Notes: generated by a model from the letters alone, not told the origin. 64,000 nt of DNA from Cladocopium goreaui (GCA_947184155.2 CAMXCT020006753.1:135417-199416); one strand, 5' to 3'. Positions 43,052 to 55,077 are shown, counted from the stretch's first letter. Numbers and translations: made by a program.

Positions 43052-45070
43052 CTAAGAGCTCATGAACGCAGCCGCCTCTTCATCAGCAGCGAAATCATCC
43101 TGAACAGGAACATCAGCAGCTTCCCTTGCAAGCAAGTCTGCTTCAGCATCGTGAGCAAGAGCTTCGAGGGGCGAGACGACAGCAGCTGAAGGCATTGAAG
43201 ATGAGTCGGGGCCATCATCCGAGGTTTTGCCCCGCAAGCGTTTCTTTTTGGTGGATAGACGAACTTTCCCAATCGCCTTGGGACGGTACTAGGCAAGGGA
43301 TCCTTGTAAATGGGAGCTACCCTCTCAGAACTCTCAGGCTCTGGTGACGATGGCAACCAAGCCTTTGCAGGGATGGGCTGCTTGCGCAGCAAGAGATCGT
43401 AGATCTTCTCATTGACTGGCCACATATGCCTGCGCGGATTCAATCTCCCTGTGCTTGGTCATGCTCTTGGACACCATATCCTGTTCCTTCAAGATGGCAT
43501 CTTCATAAAAACCGACCGGCTTCGCTGTGTCTCCATTTTGTACTTGCCATAGGACAATTTATCATGAGGGGCGAGCAAATCTTTGTGAATATCCTCTATT
43601 TGGACCCGGTGCACGGGGGCATCATCATTCCGGCTGGGAAGTCGAAGATATAGGGCCTATTTGCAGAAGACAAACACAACGGTTCTTTTGAGCACGGCGT
43701 GAATGTCTGCCGGCTTGTCGCCTGGGAAAGTACGACGCAGCAGCGTCAAGAACTCTTCCATTGTGATGGACATCCTGCTGCTGTCATCCTTGGGCTCATC
43801 CTCTTCCTGGATGTCATTTGCTGCATTTGCTCGACAGCAATTCTTTGCCAGCTTCACATCATTGTAGCGGCCATGACAAGTTTGGTTCTCTTCCGTTGTG
43901 ACAAAAGATTTCAAATTTGCCAAATCGATTTTTTCCCGGCTAGGGTCATGCAGGAACACTCCTTCATGGATGTTGCCGACCCTGTGCCGGAAATTGTCCA
44001 GCGACTTGGCCCGCCGCCACCCTGGAGGTGCAGGAAGGTCCAAGCGCGAGGCGTGAAAACGCCCCATAGCCAACATCATTATGATGATAGCAGGCGTTTT
44101 TCCCACCCCCGGCCACCCCAAGAACATGAAGGCGAAGTTCATGAACAGCGGGTAGAGGAAAGGCATCAGGCTCTCAGCAAGGAATGGCTTCAGCGACTAC
44201 GTGTGGACGGGGAAGTGAGTCTCTAGCTGCGCGCCCGCCATCCCCTTGGCTTTGTTCTGGGCCATGATGCGAACCTTGGCCTCAGGCCATCCGCTGGTAG
44301 GGGAGCCGGAGTCATCCTTAATCTGGCATAGAACCCAATAATATTGTTGGTTCTGGGAGTCTCCGGGGCATAGTCATTGATGTACCGGATGCCTGCCAAG
44401 AGTTCATCGTCTGGAGGGGCCCATTGGGAAGATTGCGATCGTCGAGGTGGTGCAGGTTTGTTGACCACATTGTCAAGCGCATACCAAGACACGTGAAAGC
44501 CTGGCAGCCGGCCAATCAAGGAGCACAACGCCTTCTTCAATGCCCAAGGGCCTGGTCGATGGACAAGGGCATAAGGAGTACCTGCACAATATCCCGCGGC
44601 ATCTTTGACATGGATCCTCTCAGGAAAGTGGAGAATCTTCAAGGCTTGCAGCGTTCCATCTGCCATGTTGCGAACCACCAGGCCCAAGCGACATCCATCT
44701 GGTAGGTCACGAGGAGGGCGGATGGGTTCAGGCAAGGATTGGATGTCATTGTGGAGAGCAGCATCCACAACCCGATCGACAGGAGCAAACTCAGGAACAG
44801 ACATCTGGACATCAAATAGTATGGTTACGCTTGCCATGCAGGTGATCTCTCGACAGACGTTGGAAACAAAGGAGGATAGATCCAGTGGATCTTCAATCAT
44901 CGCCTCAGTTTTCAAGCCAGAAGCCGGAGACTCCAAGACGCGCAGCGCGCAAGACTTGCAACCATACTTGGCCAGCGCTGCGTCGAGAAGGCGCTCCATG
45001 AAGTTGGTGGGAGGCAGCAGGTAGGCCAATCAGACGCGGTGAGCGGCGGGGGAAGCTGGTTTGAGACAAA
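43052..45070 (-). pseudogene. P-loop NTPase/helicase-like gene of a dinoflagellate repeat family, decayed
   Basis: Minus strand, about 650 codons in pieces. N-terminal part (45029-44326) has TNFMERLLDAALAKYGCKSC and LGLVVRNMADGTLQALKI. The centre has KPFLAESLMPFLYPLFMNFA then the Walker A motif GWPGVGKT (about 44094-44123) and VFLHDPSREKIDL as a likely Walker B. Then CRANAANDIQEEDEPKD and LLRRTFPGDKPADIHAVLKR. The C-terminus is acidic (ADEEAAAFMSS). Damage: frameshifts near 45032 and 44324, TAG at 44197-44199, TAG near 43656, frameshifts near 43530, 43450 and 43290. The motif order suits an AAA+ or superfamily-3-type helicase, as in replicating mobile elements, but that class is inference. 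Confidence 0.75.
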
Positions 45071-45487
45071 GTAGAGCATGACGAGATGGGTTTGCATGGT
45101 GTTGCTGAATGCCAGCAGACAAACTATACCGGCTACATGACACATGTTGCCCCACTACGTTTCTTCCGTGACAACGTTCTACCTTTCCAAATGCAGTCCC
45201 AGTACGTCAACCAGATGCAAACACGCACAGCACTTTTTAGCACGCCTGCGCAGGCTCACGGGAAATGCTCTTGCAGATGCGCTACCCGGCTGCTATGTTC
45301 CCTTCCTGGCTATGTTTTAGTAGCTGTTGATGACACGTACCAACCACTGATTGTTAATACTTCCTAATGATTTCTAGTACTACTTGACACGAAGTTAACC
45401 AGTTAACTATCAATAATCCATCAACGCCTGATTGCTCGGAATTGTCATGTCCACTGCTAATTGCCACATGCCCTTGTCTCAACGGCA

Positions 45488-46025
45488 TCAATCGGATGTC
45501 ATTTCAGGCTCAGAAGATTCAGAAGCCGAAGATTCATCCATAGGGACATCCACGGCGTTCTCGGGCTGGAGCTGGCGACGCAAAGCGGCATTCTCTTGAG
45601 AAAGCCTCGCGATGACCTCCTTCTGCTGAGTGTTTGCCCTTCTCAAGCTCGGAAGAGGTGTGGTGCAATGCCGAGAAGATCCCCTGAAACTCCTCCTTCC
45701 ATTTGCTCGCTTCCATGCTCTTCTCCTCGAGCTTGGTCTTGGTAAGTGCGAGCTCTGCAGAAGCATCTGGCGAGGAAGGGTCATCAGAGTCGGAGGATGA
45801 TGAATCGGAATCGGATGTGGAACTGGAGGATGATGGCTTCTTATCCTCCATAGCCATCTGCGCGGTTGTGGCGGCGTTCCTTTTCGGGTTGGCCAATAAA
45901 TTTTCCAAGCGCTGCTGAGCATCCGCAGTCCACTCGCCATCACCTCCAGGACGAAGCCGTAGCTGCCTCTGAATGGTGCCCATCATGGTGGTGAGGTCCT
46001 TCTTCCCGAGCGGCTGGCGGCTCAT
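45488..46025 (-). pseudogene. Coiled-coil acidic ORF with one frameshift
   Basis: From ATG (46025) the minus frame reads MSRQPLGKKDLTTMMGTIQR, a Ser/Asp-rich low-complexity middle, then a helix LTKTKLEEKSMEASKWKEEF and HHTSSELEK. One extra G near 45640 shifts the frame; the other frame continues NTQQKEVIARLSQENAALRR and ends acidic (SESSEPEMTSD). Together about 178 residues with a leucine-spaced coiled coil. Its position just upstream of the P-loop NTPase pseudogene on the same strand suggests one element. A single indel in a G run could also be an assembly error. Confidence 0.62.
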
Positions 46026-46059
46026 GAACTTTACCAGTACAAGTGATGAGAAGGTAGGT

Positions 46060-46310
46060 TTTGCGGGGTACCATATATATATATATATATTTATATGTAT
46101 GATGTGTATATATATATGTATGATGTGTATATATATATATATGTATGATGTGTATATATATAATATATATAGTTATATATATTGTTATATATGTATATAT
46201 ATGTATGATATATATATATATTGTTATATAAATATATTGTTATATATATATATTGTTATATATATATATTGTTATATATATATTGTTATATATATATATA
46301 TTGTTATAGG
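46060..46310. repeat. TATATG and TTGTTATA microsatellite
   Basis: (TATATATG)n units with GTATGATG, then TATTGTTATATATA units. Confidence 0.9.
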
Positions 46311-46319
46311 ATGTTTTAG

Positions 46320-47240
46320 GATGTTAAAAGATATAATTCACATAACTATGGTTATGTAACCACCTACAACTGGAACTATATACACCCCAAAAGAGGATTT
46401 TCGAGCCTGCCGATCACCTACGGGAAGGCATCATCCATGCAACCAGGACGTCTAGCTTCCGGGAGCACCGGAAATCCAAGTGCGTGTGAGAGTTCAAATC
46501 TATGAGAAAGGGTATAGTTATGTATAGTTGGCATTATTATGGATTATATATAATTATATAATTCTACAATTGTATAGTGATATATAGTACTTGCTTTTCA
46601 TTGAAGCAGCTACAGCTACCTCAGAAAATAGCAATGGTGCCCAAAATTTCGAACATTCGCACCTTGTGCAGCACCAAGCAACTGTGTTCCACCAAACCAT
46701 TTTCGGCATCAAACAGGCCTGCGAACTGACGGATGCGCATCCGGCAAGGGGAGCACCATCCGGAAAGGTGATGGATGGATACAGATGGGAACCCTTAAGA
46801 GAAGCTAGATGCTTTGTTTAACAAATCTATTCTAGTGTCAAAATATGTCAAAATGCTGACACACATATGGTGGTTGTCTGGTTTCAATGCGCATTGCTAT
46901 CTCATTCCATCCCACAAATAGCCAATTGGGAAGTCTTCCTGGGAGCGACATGCCCAAGGGTCTTCCCACCCAACAATTGGCTGGCTCATGATGCTGAAGC
47001 ACAACATCACATGCGTTTGAACCTTCCCAAAAAAATGGTGATGACTTTCCAAAAAATTACCACACTCGGGTTCATCTGCCATTTGTTGGGTATACCTTAA
47101 GCTTTCCAACTCACCGCAGTGAACCAAGCCTAAGGCCAGTTGCGCCAACCAGTCGCGAAACAAACCACCAAAGTCTAAGCCGATCCTGGGGGATGCACCA
47201 GAGGCTTGTGGCTAGTCAATTTTAATGTATCCTAGGCCCT
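46320..47240. other. No confident gene
   Basis: 46590-46800 and 46900-47160 have balanced composition and some open frames on both strands, with no clear splice sites or domains. Confidence 0.3.
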
Positions 47241-47249
47241 AGGCTAAAC

Positions 47250-47345
47250 CAAAAAAAAAGATGTGGAAAACCCATTGTTTTCCTAGGAAAACTATCTACT
47301 TTCATGGTAGGTTTTCCACATCTATGTCAGTTTACAGGAGGATAT
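47250..47345. mobile_element. Family C MITE
   Basis: GATGTGGAAAACCCATTG at the left pairs with GGTTTTCCACATC at the right; right end ATGTCAGTTTACAGGAGGAT as in the copy at 9407-9515. Confidence 0.55.
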
Positions 47346-47671
47346 ATGGGACAGGGTCGAAATTTGAGGTCCAGGGGAACGCAGATTCTGTTCATGTTTA
47401 GTATTGACCATAGTTATCCAATTTTGACATATTTTGACGCATACCCATATCAAACAATCCAAGCTAGTTGTTTGGGGGTTGATCAGTTTCAGCAATATTA
47501 AAATAAACATTGATCATGGAAACCCCAGAATTCTACGGAATCTAAACGCCTATGTTGAGACCCGGGTTTATCTATCTTGGCCCCTGCTTGTCCAAATTCA
47601 AAGCCAAACATGGATCAAACATGATCAAAATTTGTAGAGTTAAATGGTGGGACAGTACCTGGTTTACAGCG

Positions 47672-47775
47672 GTTTCATCAAACATGGCTAGCTGGGAAAT
47701 CAACTATGAATGGAGGTTTCGATAGGAACATCATCTGTAAATGGTGTATCTTCCAGGAAAAGGAAAATGGTGAAA
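47672..47775. mobile_element. Family B MITE fragment
   Basis: ATCAAACATGGCTAGCTGGG and AAATCAACTATGAATGGAGG words match the copies at 26829 and 61370; both outer ends are eroded. Confidence 0.45.
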
Positions 47776-47925
47776 AACCATTGGACTTAGGGGTATCCTA
47801 TTTTCAGACAAACCAATGTTCCAGTAGCCAGAACCTCACATCTGCGATGCGTTCTCGGTAGCAAGTCTCAAGCAAAGGAGTTGATCAAATCTCACCAATG
47901 TAATCCACTGTCCCTAATCACGCAC

Positions 47926-48250
47926 TAGACAAGAAATGGATCATTAGAGTGATCCGTTGGGAACTGAATCCCATAAACCTAAACCTAGACCTGACCTTAT
48001 ATATATATATATATATATATCTATATTTATAAATATATATATAGGACCACGGTGGCCACCAGCTGCGACTTAGATGCGCCCAGGTGCACCACCGAAGTCT
48101 TGCGGGTACGTTTACACGGGTCATGGGGAGGTGTCTTCGTTGGTCACCGACCGCCCCGGGACCCCGGTGACCCCCGCAATATATTATATGAAAAGGAAGT
48201 ATAACAGAAGTTTTGCATCTATTCAGATGTTACACACACACACACACCCA
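47926..48250. repeat. Direct repeat, copy 1
   Basis: Starts TAGACAAGAAATGGATCATT, passes a TATATA tract, then a GC-rich part (CCAGCTGCGACTTAGATGCG…) and ends in (CA)n. High identity with 48960-49273 apart from the microsatellite length. Confidence 0.85.
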
Positions 48251-48959
48251 CACCCGGCCGGAGCCGGGTCAACCCTGAAAGGCAAGAGGGAGAAAAAAGA
48301 GGACACAAACGACGGGCAAAAGGCCAAAACAGCGCAGGGGGGGGAAGGGAACAAACGGACCTCCAGAACCAACCTACACGGCGGGCACCAGCACAGAGCA
48401 CACACCTAAACCCCACGACACATTACAGAAGGGCAGGGGGGAAAATTAGGGGCCAAATGGGGAACTAGTTGATGAAGAGAAGTGAGAAAACAACAATTAA
48501 TGGGATTCAGTTCTATCCTAAAGAGTCGTGCGTTGCTCCCTCAAGGGGACGGAAGTCGGTCAAGCCACATGAACTGAAATAGCTGTTCAAGTTCAGACGA
48601 ATTAGGTGCACGATATGTTCAACCTCACCAGAATACCATCAAAAGAAAGTAGACCACACCTGCAGGCATGAACCTGACACCTTTCATGGATCCTTGCAGT
48701 TGTTCTGTCGCTGTGGCGGAATAAGAAAGTTTGTGGCTGTTTCGTACAGCTTCACTTGAGCAGAATCGAAATTGTCCCAGGGTTCGCAAGGACGGCAGGA
48801 GCGGCGAGACGTCATAAAAAAGTGGTGAGTTCACTATACTTAAACAAATTACTAGATTAAAATGTGTAAATTCGGAAGTCGGTCAGTCAGCATTCACCCT
48901 AAAAAGGGTTCCCTCAAATGGTCCATGGCACCAAGCCGGGGCCACCATGGAAGTCACAT

Positions 48960-49273
48960 TAGACAAGAAATGGATCATTAGAGTGATCCGTTGGGAACTG
49001 AATCCCATAAACCTAAACCTAGACCTGACCTTTTTTATGAATATATATGTATATATATATATGACTAGGGTGGCCACCAGCTGCGACTTAGATTCGCCCA
49101 GGTGCACCACCGAAGTCCTGCGGGTACGTTTACACGGGTCCCGGGGAGGTGTCTTCGTTGGTCACCGATCCCCCAGGGACCCCGGTGACCCCCGCAATAT
49201 ATTATATGAAAAGGAAGCATAACAGAAGTCTTACATCTATTCAGATGTTGCACACACGCACACACACACACCC
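48960..49273. repeat. Direct repeat, copy 2
   Basis: Same order of words as copy 1, offset 1.03 kb. Contains the GGTCACCGA…GGTGACCCCCGCAATA segment, which is itself partly palindromic. Confidence 0.85.
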
Positions 49274-49527
49274 TGGAAAACCCTGGTGGAATTCTGCCTA
49301 TTCCTACCCTGAAAGGCAAAGGTATCATGAGCGCATCGCAGTGGTATCATATCAACCTGGAAATCCCCAGGTAGTCCGGTACATCACTGTGCCGTGACAC
49401 AACTCGCATGAAACCTCTATCCAAGTCTCCGCACTTCCAAAGTTATGATACTGCCAGTTGGAGTTGCAAGTTTCAAAAGAAATTATATACATATCAATAT
49501 CAATATATATATATATACATACTATAC

Positions 49528-49700
49528 CAGTAGTACCGCACAAGGCGGTGGCGGAAGTTTCAAAAATAGGAAACCTATAGGAGAGGTTGGTTGTTGTGAA
49601 TCAGGGATGGCGGAGCGAATCCACTGATGGACCGAAAGGTGCTTGAGGTCTCCTCTCTTTCGCTCTCTTTCTCTGACGATCTACCTACCTACCTATCTAT
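49528..49700. repeat. Inverted repeat, left arm
   Basis: CAGTAGTACCGCACAAGGCG through GGTTGGTTGTTGTGAATCA to GAGGTCTCCTCTCTTTC and a CTAT microsatellite. The reverse complement lies at 54390-54560 with only a few differences over about 150 bp. Confidence 0.85.
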
Positions 49701-50370
49701 CTATCTTCTATGTATCTATCTACTGTATCTATCGATCTATCTCCCTCTCTCTTTCATCTGTCTATCTGTCTAGCTGTCTACCTGTCTATCTGTCTATCTA
49801 TCTATCTGTCTATCTATCTATCTATCTATCTATCTATTTATCTCTCTATAAATATCATTACATACTATATAGATACTATATAAATACTATATAAATACTA
49901 TATAAATACTATTAAAAGAACTATTTTTTATTTAAAAAAAAATACTATATATATATACTCTATGTATATACTATATATATATATAAATTATTATATGTAT
50001 ACAATAAATATACGGTGTATAAGTTGTATATATATATATATACATTATACTATCTATATGTACTATTTATATATTATATATACTATATATATACTATATA
50101 TATATACTATATATATACTATATATATATACTATATAGTCTATATATATATACTATATATATATACTATATATATATATACTATATATATACTATATATA
50201 TACTATATATTTACTATATATTGTATATACTATATAGAGAAATACTATAAATATACTATATACTATGTATATACTATATTTATTTTTAAACATACTATAT
50301 TATATATATATATCATACAATATATATATACGATGTAAATGTTAAATATATTACATATATATATATATAT
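49680..50370. repeat. CTAT then TATATACTA microsatellites
   Basis: (CTAT)n with CTGT variants to 49860, then (TATAAATAC)n and (TATATACTA)n to 50370. No coding potential. Confidence 0.9.
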
Positions 50371-50379
50371 ATTGATCAA

Positions 50380-50810
50380 CCATGACGGGGGTAAATCCCA
50401 ACTTCCAATAGGCAACATATTCGAAAAGACTTTAATACAAAAATCATAAGTGGAAACAATGGTCATAATCATCTAGATAATGAGGCCAATAAATATTAGC
50501 AAAATTATTGTGAAACCATTATCATAGCCTTAAACTTAAAGGTCAATATGATTTTTAATTATCGAAGGAAGTTTAGAAGTCAAACTTCCGACAATATGGA
50601 CAGATGAAAAGCAGAGATGGGCAGAGTAAGAGAAGAGAAGAAGAAAGAAGATCACAAAAGAGAAAGTCCAAGAAGAAAGAAGATGCAGATGCCCTAAAAG
50701 GTAGGAAAGTCGCGAAACACTATGTTTTTCCAATGATTTGTGGCTCCTGAGGGTCGAAAAGTAGGCTCCCTAAAGCGGCGGGTGCGGAGCCAGCTGGCCG
50801 GATGAGAGAT
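50380..50810. other. No gene seen
   Basis: AT-rich, then a purine-rich run (AGAAGAGAAGAAGAAAGAAG) near 50630 leading into the 94-bp tandem array. Confidence 0.4.
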
Positions 50811-51279
50811 GAAAAATTGCACGCCGTTGTGGTGCGAAGCACATTTGCAAGTGAAAAAGCTAAAAAAACCTCACATTCGGAGCACTTTTGGAAGTTGCGA
50901 TGTAGGAAAAGTGCACGCCGTTGTGGCGCGAAGCACATTTGAAAGTGAAAAAGCTAAAAACACCTCCCATTCGGAGCCTTTTGGAAGTTGAGATGTCGAA
51001 AAAGTGCACGCCGTTCTGGCGCGAAGCACATTTCGAAGTCAAAATGTAGAAATCACACCAGCTCCGGACCACTTTTGGAAGTTGAGATGTCGAAAAAGTG
51101 CACGCCGTTCTGGCGCGAAGCACATTTCGAAGTCAAAATGTAGAAATCACACCAGCTCCGGACCACTTTTGGAAGTTGAGATGTCGAAAAAATGCACGCC
51201 GTTATGGCACGAAGCACATTTCGAAGTCAAAATGTTAAAAACACTAGGGATTCGGACCATTTTTGGGCGTTCAGATGTC
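50811..51279. repeat. 94-bp tandem repeat, five units
   Basis: Units start at 50811, 50906, 50998, 51092 and 51186, each opening GAAAAAGTGCACGCCGTT and ending GGAAGTTGAGATGTC-like. Units 3 and 4 are identical over 94 bp; the outer units have diverged. Confidence 0.9.
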
Positions 51280-51449
51280 GTTTCGCGTGGCAGGCGCAAG
51301 GGATTGTGCACCTTGTCAAAAGTGAGCAAAACGTGAGGGTTTTGTAGCATTTCCAAAAGGGAGGGGACTGTTCTGAGCGGCAGAAAATTTGCTTAAATGA
51401 ATGGCATTCTCTTTCGCAAATCCTTCTGATCCAGATATGAACAAGTTGC

Positions 51450-52776
51450 ACTTCAAGTACATACTTGTATCTGTCACCCAACTATGTGCTACTTTTCACC
51501 CAACTATGTGCTCAAAATTGCCATAAATCAAGAAAGGCAGGTTTTTATTCAGAAATTATTGGACATCTAGTTCCATGCAATTCCCATGCAAAATCTTATT
51601 AAAGTCATATCATATTTCTTGTTTAAGAGTCTCCTTGTGAAATATGTTGTTCTTATTGAATGCAATTAAGTAAATACAGAGTCAAAGAGCCATAAATGAT
51701 CATAAATGTAAATAAACACAATTCAGGAATAAGTATGTTGAAACATATGTGCATCTTATAGAATATCCTTGAAATAGTTTCATGAATCCTTCCAGTATCC
51801 CTTGCAAAATAAAACGTGTTTTTTTCTGTACAGCCTTCCATTTTAGGGGTAGACATGTTTCTATAATATGTAGCTTGAATTTAAGATAGTGCATTCCTGT
51901 TCTAAACAATGAAGTATCCCCAGCTTATAAAGAAGCATGTTTCTTTAGATTGCATTTATCCTTTGAAAAGGTACAATGCTTTTTTCAACAAGCAATACCC
52001 CTACAATTACGAAGAAATCCTCTAAAATCTAAAAGATGCAGCATTCGTTTCTGAAAAAGCGATATCTTACTCCACATGATATCCCTTCAAATAGGCAATA
52101 TTCCTGTGCCATATGTAACATGCTTTTCAATTTACAACCATCCCTTTAATATGCAGAATTCATGTCAAAAGTGCAATGCCCAATGCATCAACACTATAGT
52201 CCTTGAACATCACGTCAAATGACTAGTATCCTTTTCAAGAAGCCATGTTCCTGCAAAAGTAAAAATAATTGTCTTCACACGTGTAGTATTCATGTTGAAA
52301 AGGTTCAGTTTTCGTTTGCTGTTCCTTAAGAATCAGGTCTTTCTCTAAAGAAACTAGTTTCTGTATTCAATATGAAAGAGTTGTGCACTCTTCTTCATCA
52401 AGTGATTCCATCATTTATGCACCAAGGGGCATATTATTTCAGAAAGAGTGCTGCATATGTAAAAGGATCACATGTTGGAATAAAGTTCCATTGTCTTAAG
52501 AGAATGTTGCATCTCCCTCAAGGAGCTGGTAGCTTTTAAAGAAAACAACGCTTTCCACATTTTTTCAGGGAATATCATACTCTTTTGATAAAAAGGAACA
52601 CTATAAACACAAAAGAATTCCATCTTGAAATTCGGAATTATGTTTTGATGTCTGAGGAAATCTTGCACCCTTTTCAAAGAGATGATGCACTTTCTTGAAG
52701 GAATATATTCCAGATAGTTATACATGTTATAAACATTCACTTCAAAGAATGCCATGATCACGAAAGAACACCATGG

Positions 52777-52809
<33 letters not shown>

Positions 52810-52960
52810 GTATATATATATGTATATATATATATATGTGGACCTTAATTTGAAATGCTGTTGGAATCTGTTAGCAGAAGGCGCCATACTTTTATGAAAT
52901 TGTATACGCATTGAAGGTCCATTTCAGACCATTACTGCACTCTTCTCAAAGATATTACAA
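51450..52960. repeat. Long degenerate tract with about 18-24-nt periodicity
   Basis: A weak recurring word of the type CAATATTCCTTTCAAAAG appears about every 20 bases (AATGCTTTTTTCAACAAG, ATATCCCTTCAAATAGG, GTATCCTTTTCAAGAAG, GTATTCATGTTGAAAAG). A TATATATG microsatellite interrupts it at 52775-52845. No coding frame. Confidence 0.5.
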
Positions 52961-53479
52961 TCTTTCAAAGGGAATGCACAAAGTCAGGCAACACTTTCTG
53001 TAAGGAATATCACCTTCTTTGAAAAATAAGACTTGGGATCACAGATATTGGAAGATTGTATGTAAAAAATGCCGAACCCATGTCCTAAGTGCACTTTGTC
53101 TGCTTTATTTTGTTTCAATTGTTGCGGCATTGTTTTTGAACAGTGCCAACTTCTGCAGAAAACTAGGTGGAATAGATGAACTACAAAATTGCCCTCAACC
53201 CATGCCCAAGTCTCCGAGCATCTGATTTTCCAAATTTGGAGACAAGAAGGCCGGAACTAGCCGGAGTCATGATGTAGGACGTTACGAATCCAGATTAATT
53301 AATCAGGAAAATACCAAAACCTCGAGAAACCGAACAAACATGACAGGGCAAGACCGGACACAGACACAGAAGCAGACAAGCAGGCCCGAACTAAGAGCCG
53401 GAGTCAAGCGAAAAGCCAGGGTTGTGATGTATGATGTTATGCCAGTGATCAATCAGGATTAATCCAGATTAATCATGAT

Positions 53480-53640
53480 TAATCTAGAGCCAAAAAAAAA
53501 ACAAAAAAAACAAAGATTTGGCAACTAGTCTAGAGGTCAGAGTAGTTGTGGAAACATTGTTTTTTTTTGTGTGTGTGTTTTTGCTTTTTGTTTTTTGGTT
53601 CTAGATTAATCATGATTAATCTGGATTAATCTGTGCAGTC
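53480..53640. repeat. GATTAATC inverted words around poly-A/poly-T
   Basis: AGATTAATCATGATTAATCT is palindromic at 53466-53485 and recurs near 53602-53630, enclosing an A-rich then a T/G-rich run. A loose foldback. Confidence 0.5.
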
Positions 53641-54300
53641 AATGCAGAGAAGTGAAGGCAGATGTTGGAAACAGATGTGTGTAATTGGACGAATGTAGGG
53701 CAGATGTAGGCAGATGACTGATGTAGTGTAATTACGTGGTGCCATGACATGTGTCAGAAACGATTCTTGCGAGGGCAAGCAGTAGGAAATTATTCTGATG
53801 AAACTTTTCTTCCCCAAAACTTGTGAATTCTGCCGCTCACAACAATCCTTTCCGTTCCAAAAACGATGGCAGGCGTGGGACATTTGAAGAGGATCTGCAA
53901 AGATGCATTTTCCGTGGCAGCTGCAGTACAAGAGAGGTCCGGGCGCTGATTTCCTGAGAGGGGTTGCATTTTGGAGCATCAGATCTTTAGGTTTGCTAAG
54001 ATTATTTTGCGTGACAGGTGCAGCACTTCGTATGACCCGGTATCACTTTTCCGTGGCAGGCGCAATACTTTAGACAGGTGGACTGGAAAAATCGCAAAAC
54101 GTAGTGGTACGAGGCCGTCAGCTCTGCACTCAACTTTCCATTTTGGAAGGAAGTGTTGCAGAATTGCTTCGTTTTTTGATGTTGTCAACAGAATTGCTTC
54201 GTTTTTGACGTTGTCAAGCGCAAAAATTAAGGAAGTCTCGCTGACTTGCTGCGTTTTTGATGTTGTCAAGTTCAAAAACTGGGAAGTCTTGCAGAATAGC
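53640..54300. other. No confident gene; CGTGGCAGGCGCAA motifs
   Basis: TTTTCCGTGGCAGGCGCAAT-like words occur near 53910, 54008 and 54045, and once more at 51280 after the 94-bp array. TTGCTTCGTTTTTGATGTTG words repeat at 54160-54310. Confidence 0.45.
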
Positions 54301-54389
54301 TTCGTTGTCACGCTTGCAGATAGACAGATAGATAGACAAACAGACAGATAGATAGATAGACAGACAGATAGATAGATAGTCAGACTGAT

Positions 54390-54560
54390 AGATAGGTAGA
54401 TAGTCAGAGAAAGAGAGAGAAAGAGAGAAAGAGAGGAGACCTCAACCACCTTTCGGTCCATCAGTGGCTTCGCTCTGCCATCCGTGATTCACAACAACCA
54501 ACCTCTCCTATAGGTTTCCTATTTTTGAAACTTCCGCCACCGCCTTGTGCGGTACTACTG
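54390..54560. repeat. Inverted repeat, right arm
   Basis: Reverse complement of 49528-49700, including the GATA microsatellite (54310-54410) facing inward. No target duplication is obvious outside the arms. Confidence 0.85.
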
Positions 54561-54965
54561 AATTACTACTGGTCTTGGTTTCATAAATTATCATCTAACA
54601 ATTGTCACCCTAAAATTGCTGGTTGATGGATGGTTATTCCCCCAAACTATGATTCATAGGTTTCGATCCGTCCCCATGTTTGAATTTGCTTCTACCCGAT
54701 TCTACCCCACTCCTGAAAACTGCTGCCGAGTATCTCTCTGGCCTCTCCTGTCAGTTCCTCTGGTGAGCTGATGTAAATCACCTTCGCGACAAACTGAGAG
54801 ACTGGTGGGTCACCGACATCATCAGTGAACATCTCAAGGATTAACCATCAACAAATGGAGATTTTAATGGGAATCTAATGGGAATTGGATGTTGATTCAC
54901 ATTTAATGGTGATTTAATGTGGGAATCTGATGGAAATTTAACGGGAATTTGATGGGGAGTTACAG

Positions 54966-55077
54966 TACCCTTTGGTAATTTGACATAGTTCTGGAAAACG
55001 GACCATTTCTAGATGATTTACCTAGAAAGGAATATGTAATGTTCCATACTGTAGCTATGTGAAATTCTTAAAGGGAT
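54966..55077. mobile_element. Family A MITE, right end degraded
   Basis: TACCCTTTGGTAATTTGACA at the left; CTGTAGCTATGTGAAATTC at the right; the terminal CCAGAGGG is lost. Confidence 0.62.

Noticed and set aside
44094-44123. Reading the P-loop gene as an active helicase
   Set aside because: Several frameshifts and at least two in-frame stops in the same gene argue for a dead copy, unless most are assembly errors.
43699-44226. Plus-strand frame of 175 codons with a hydrophobic Cys-rich part
   Set aside because: Antisense of the P-loop NTPase pseudogene.
49680-50370. Ser/Leu/Tyr-rich open frames
   Set aside because: Translated CTAT and TATATACTA repeats.
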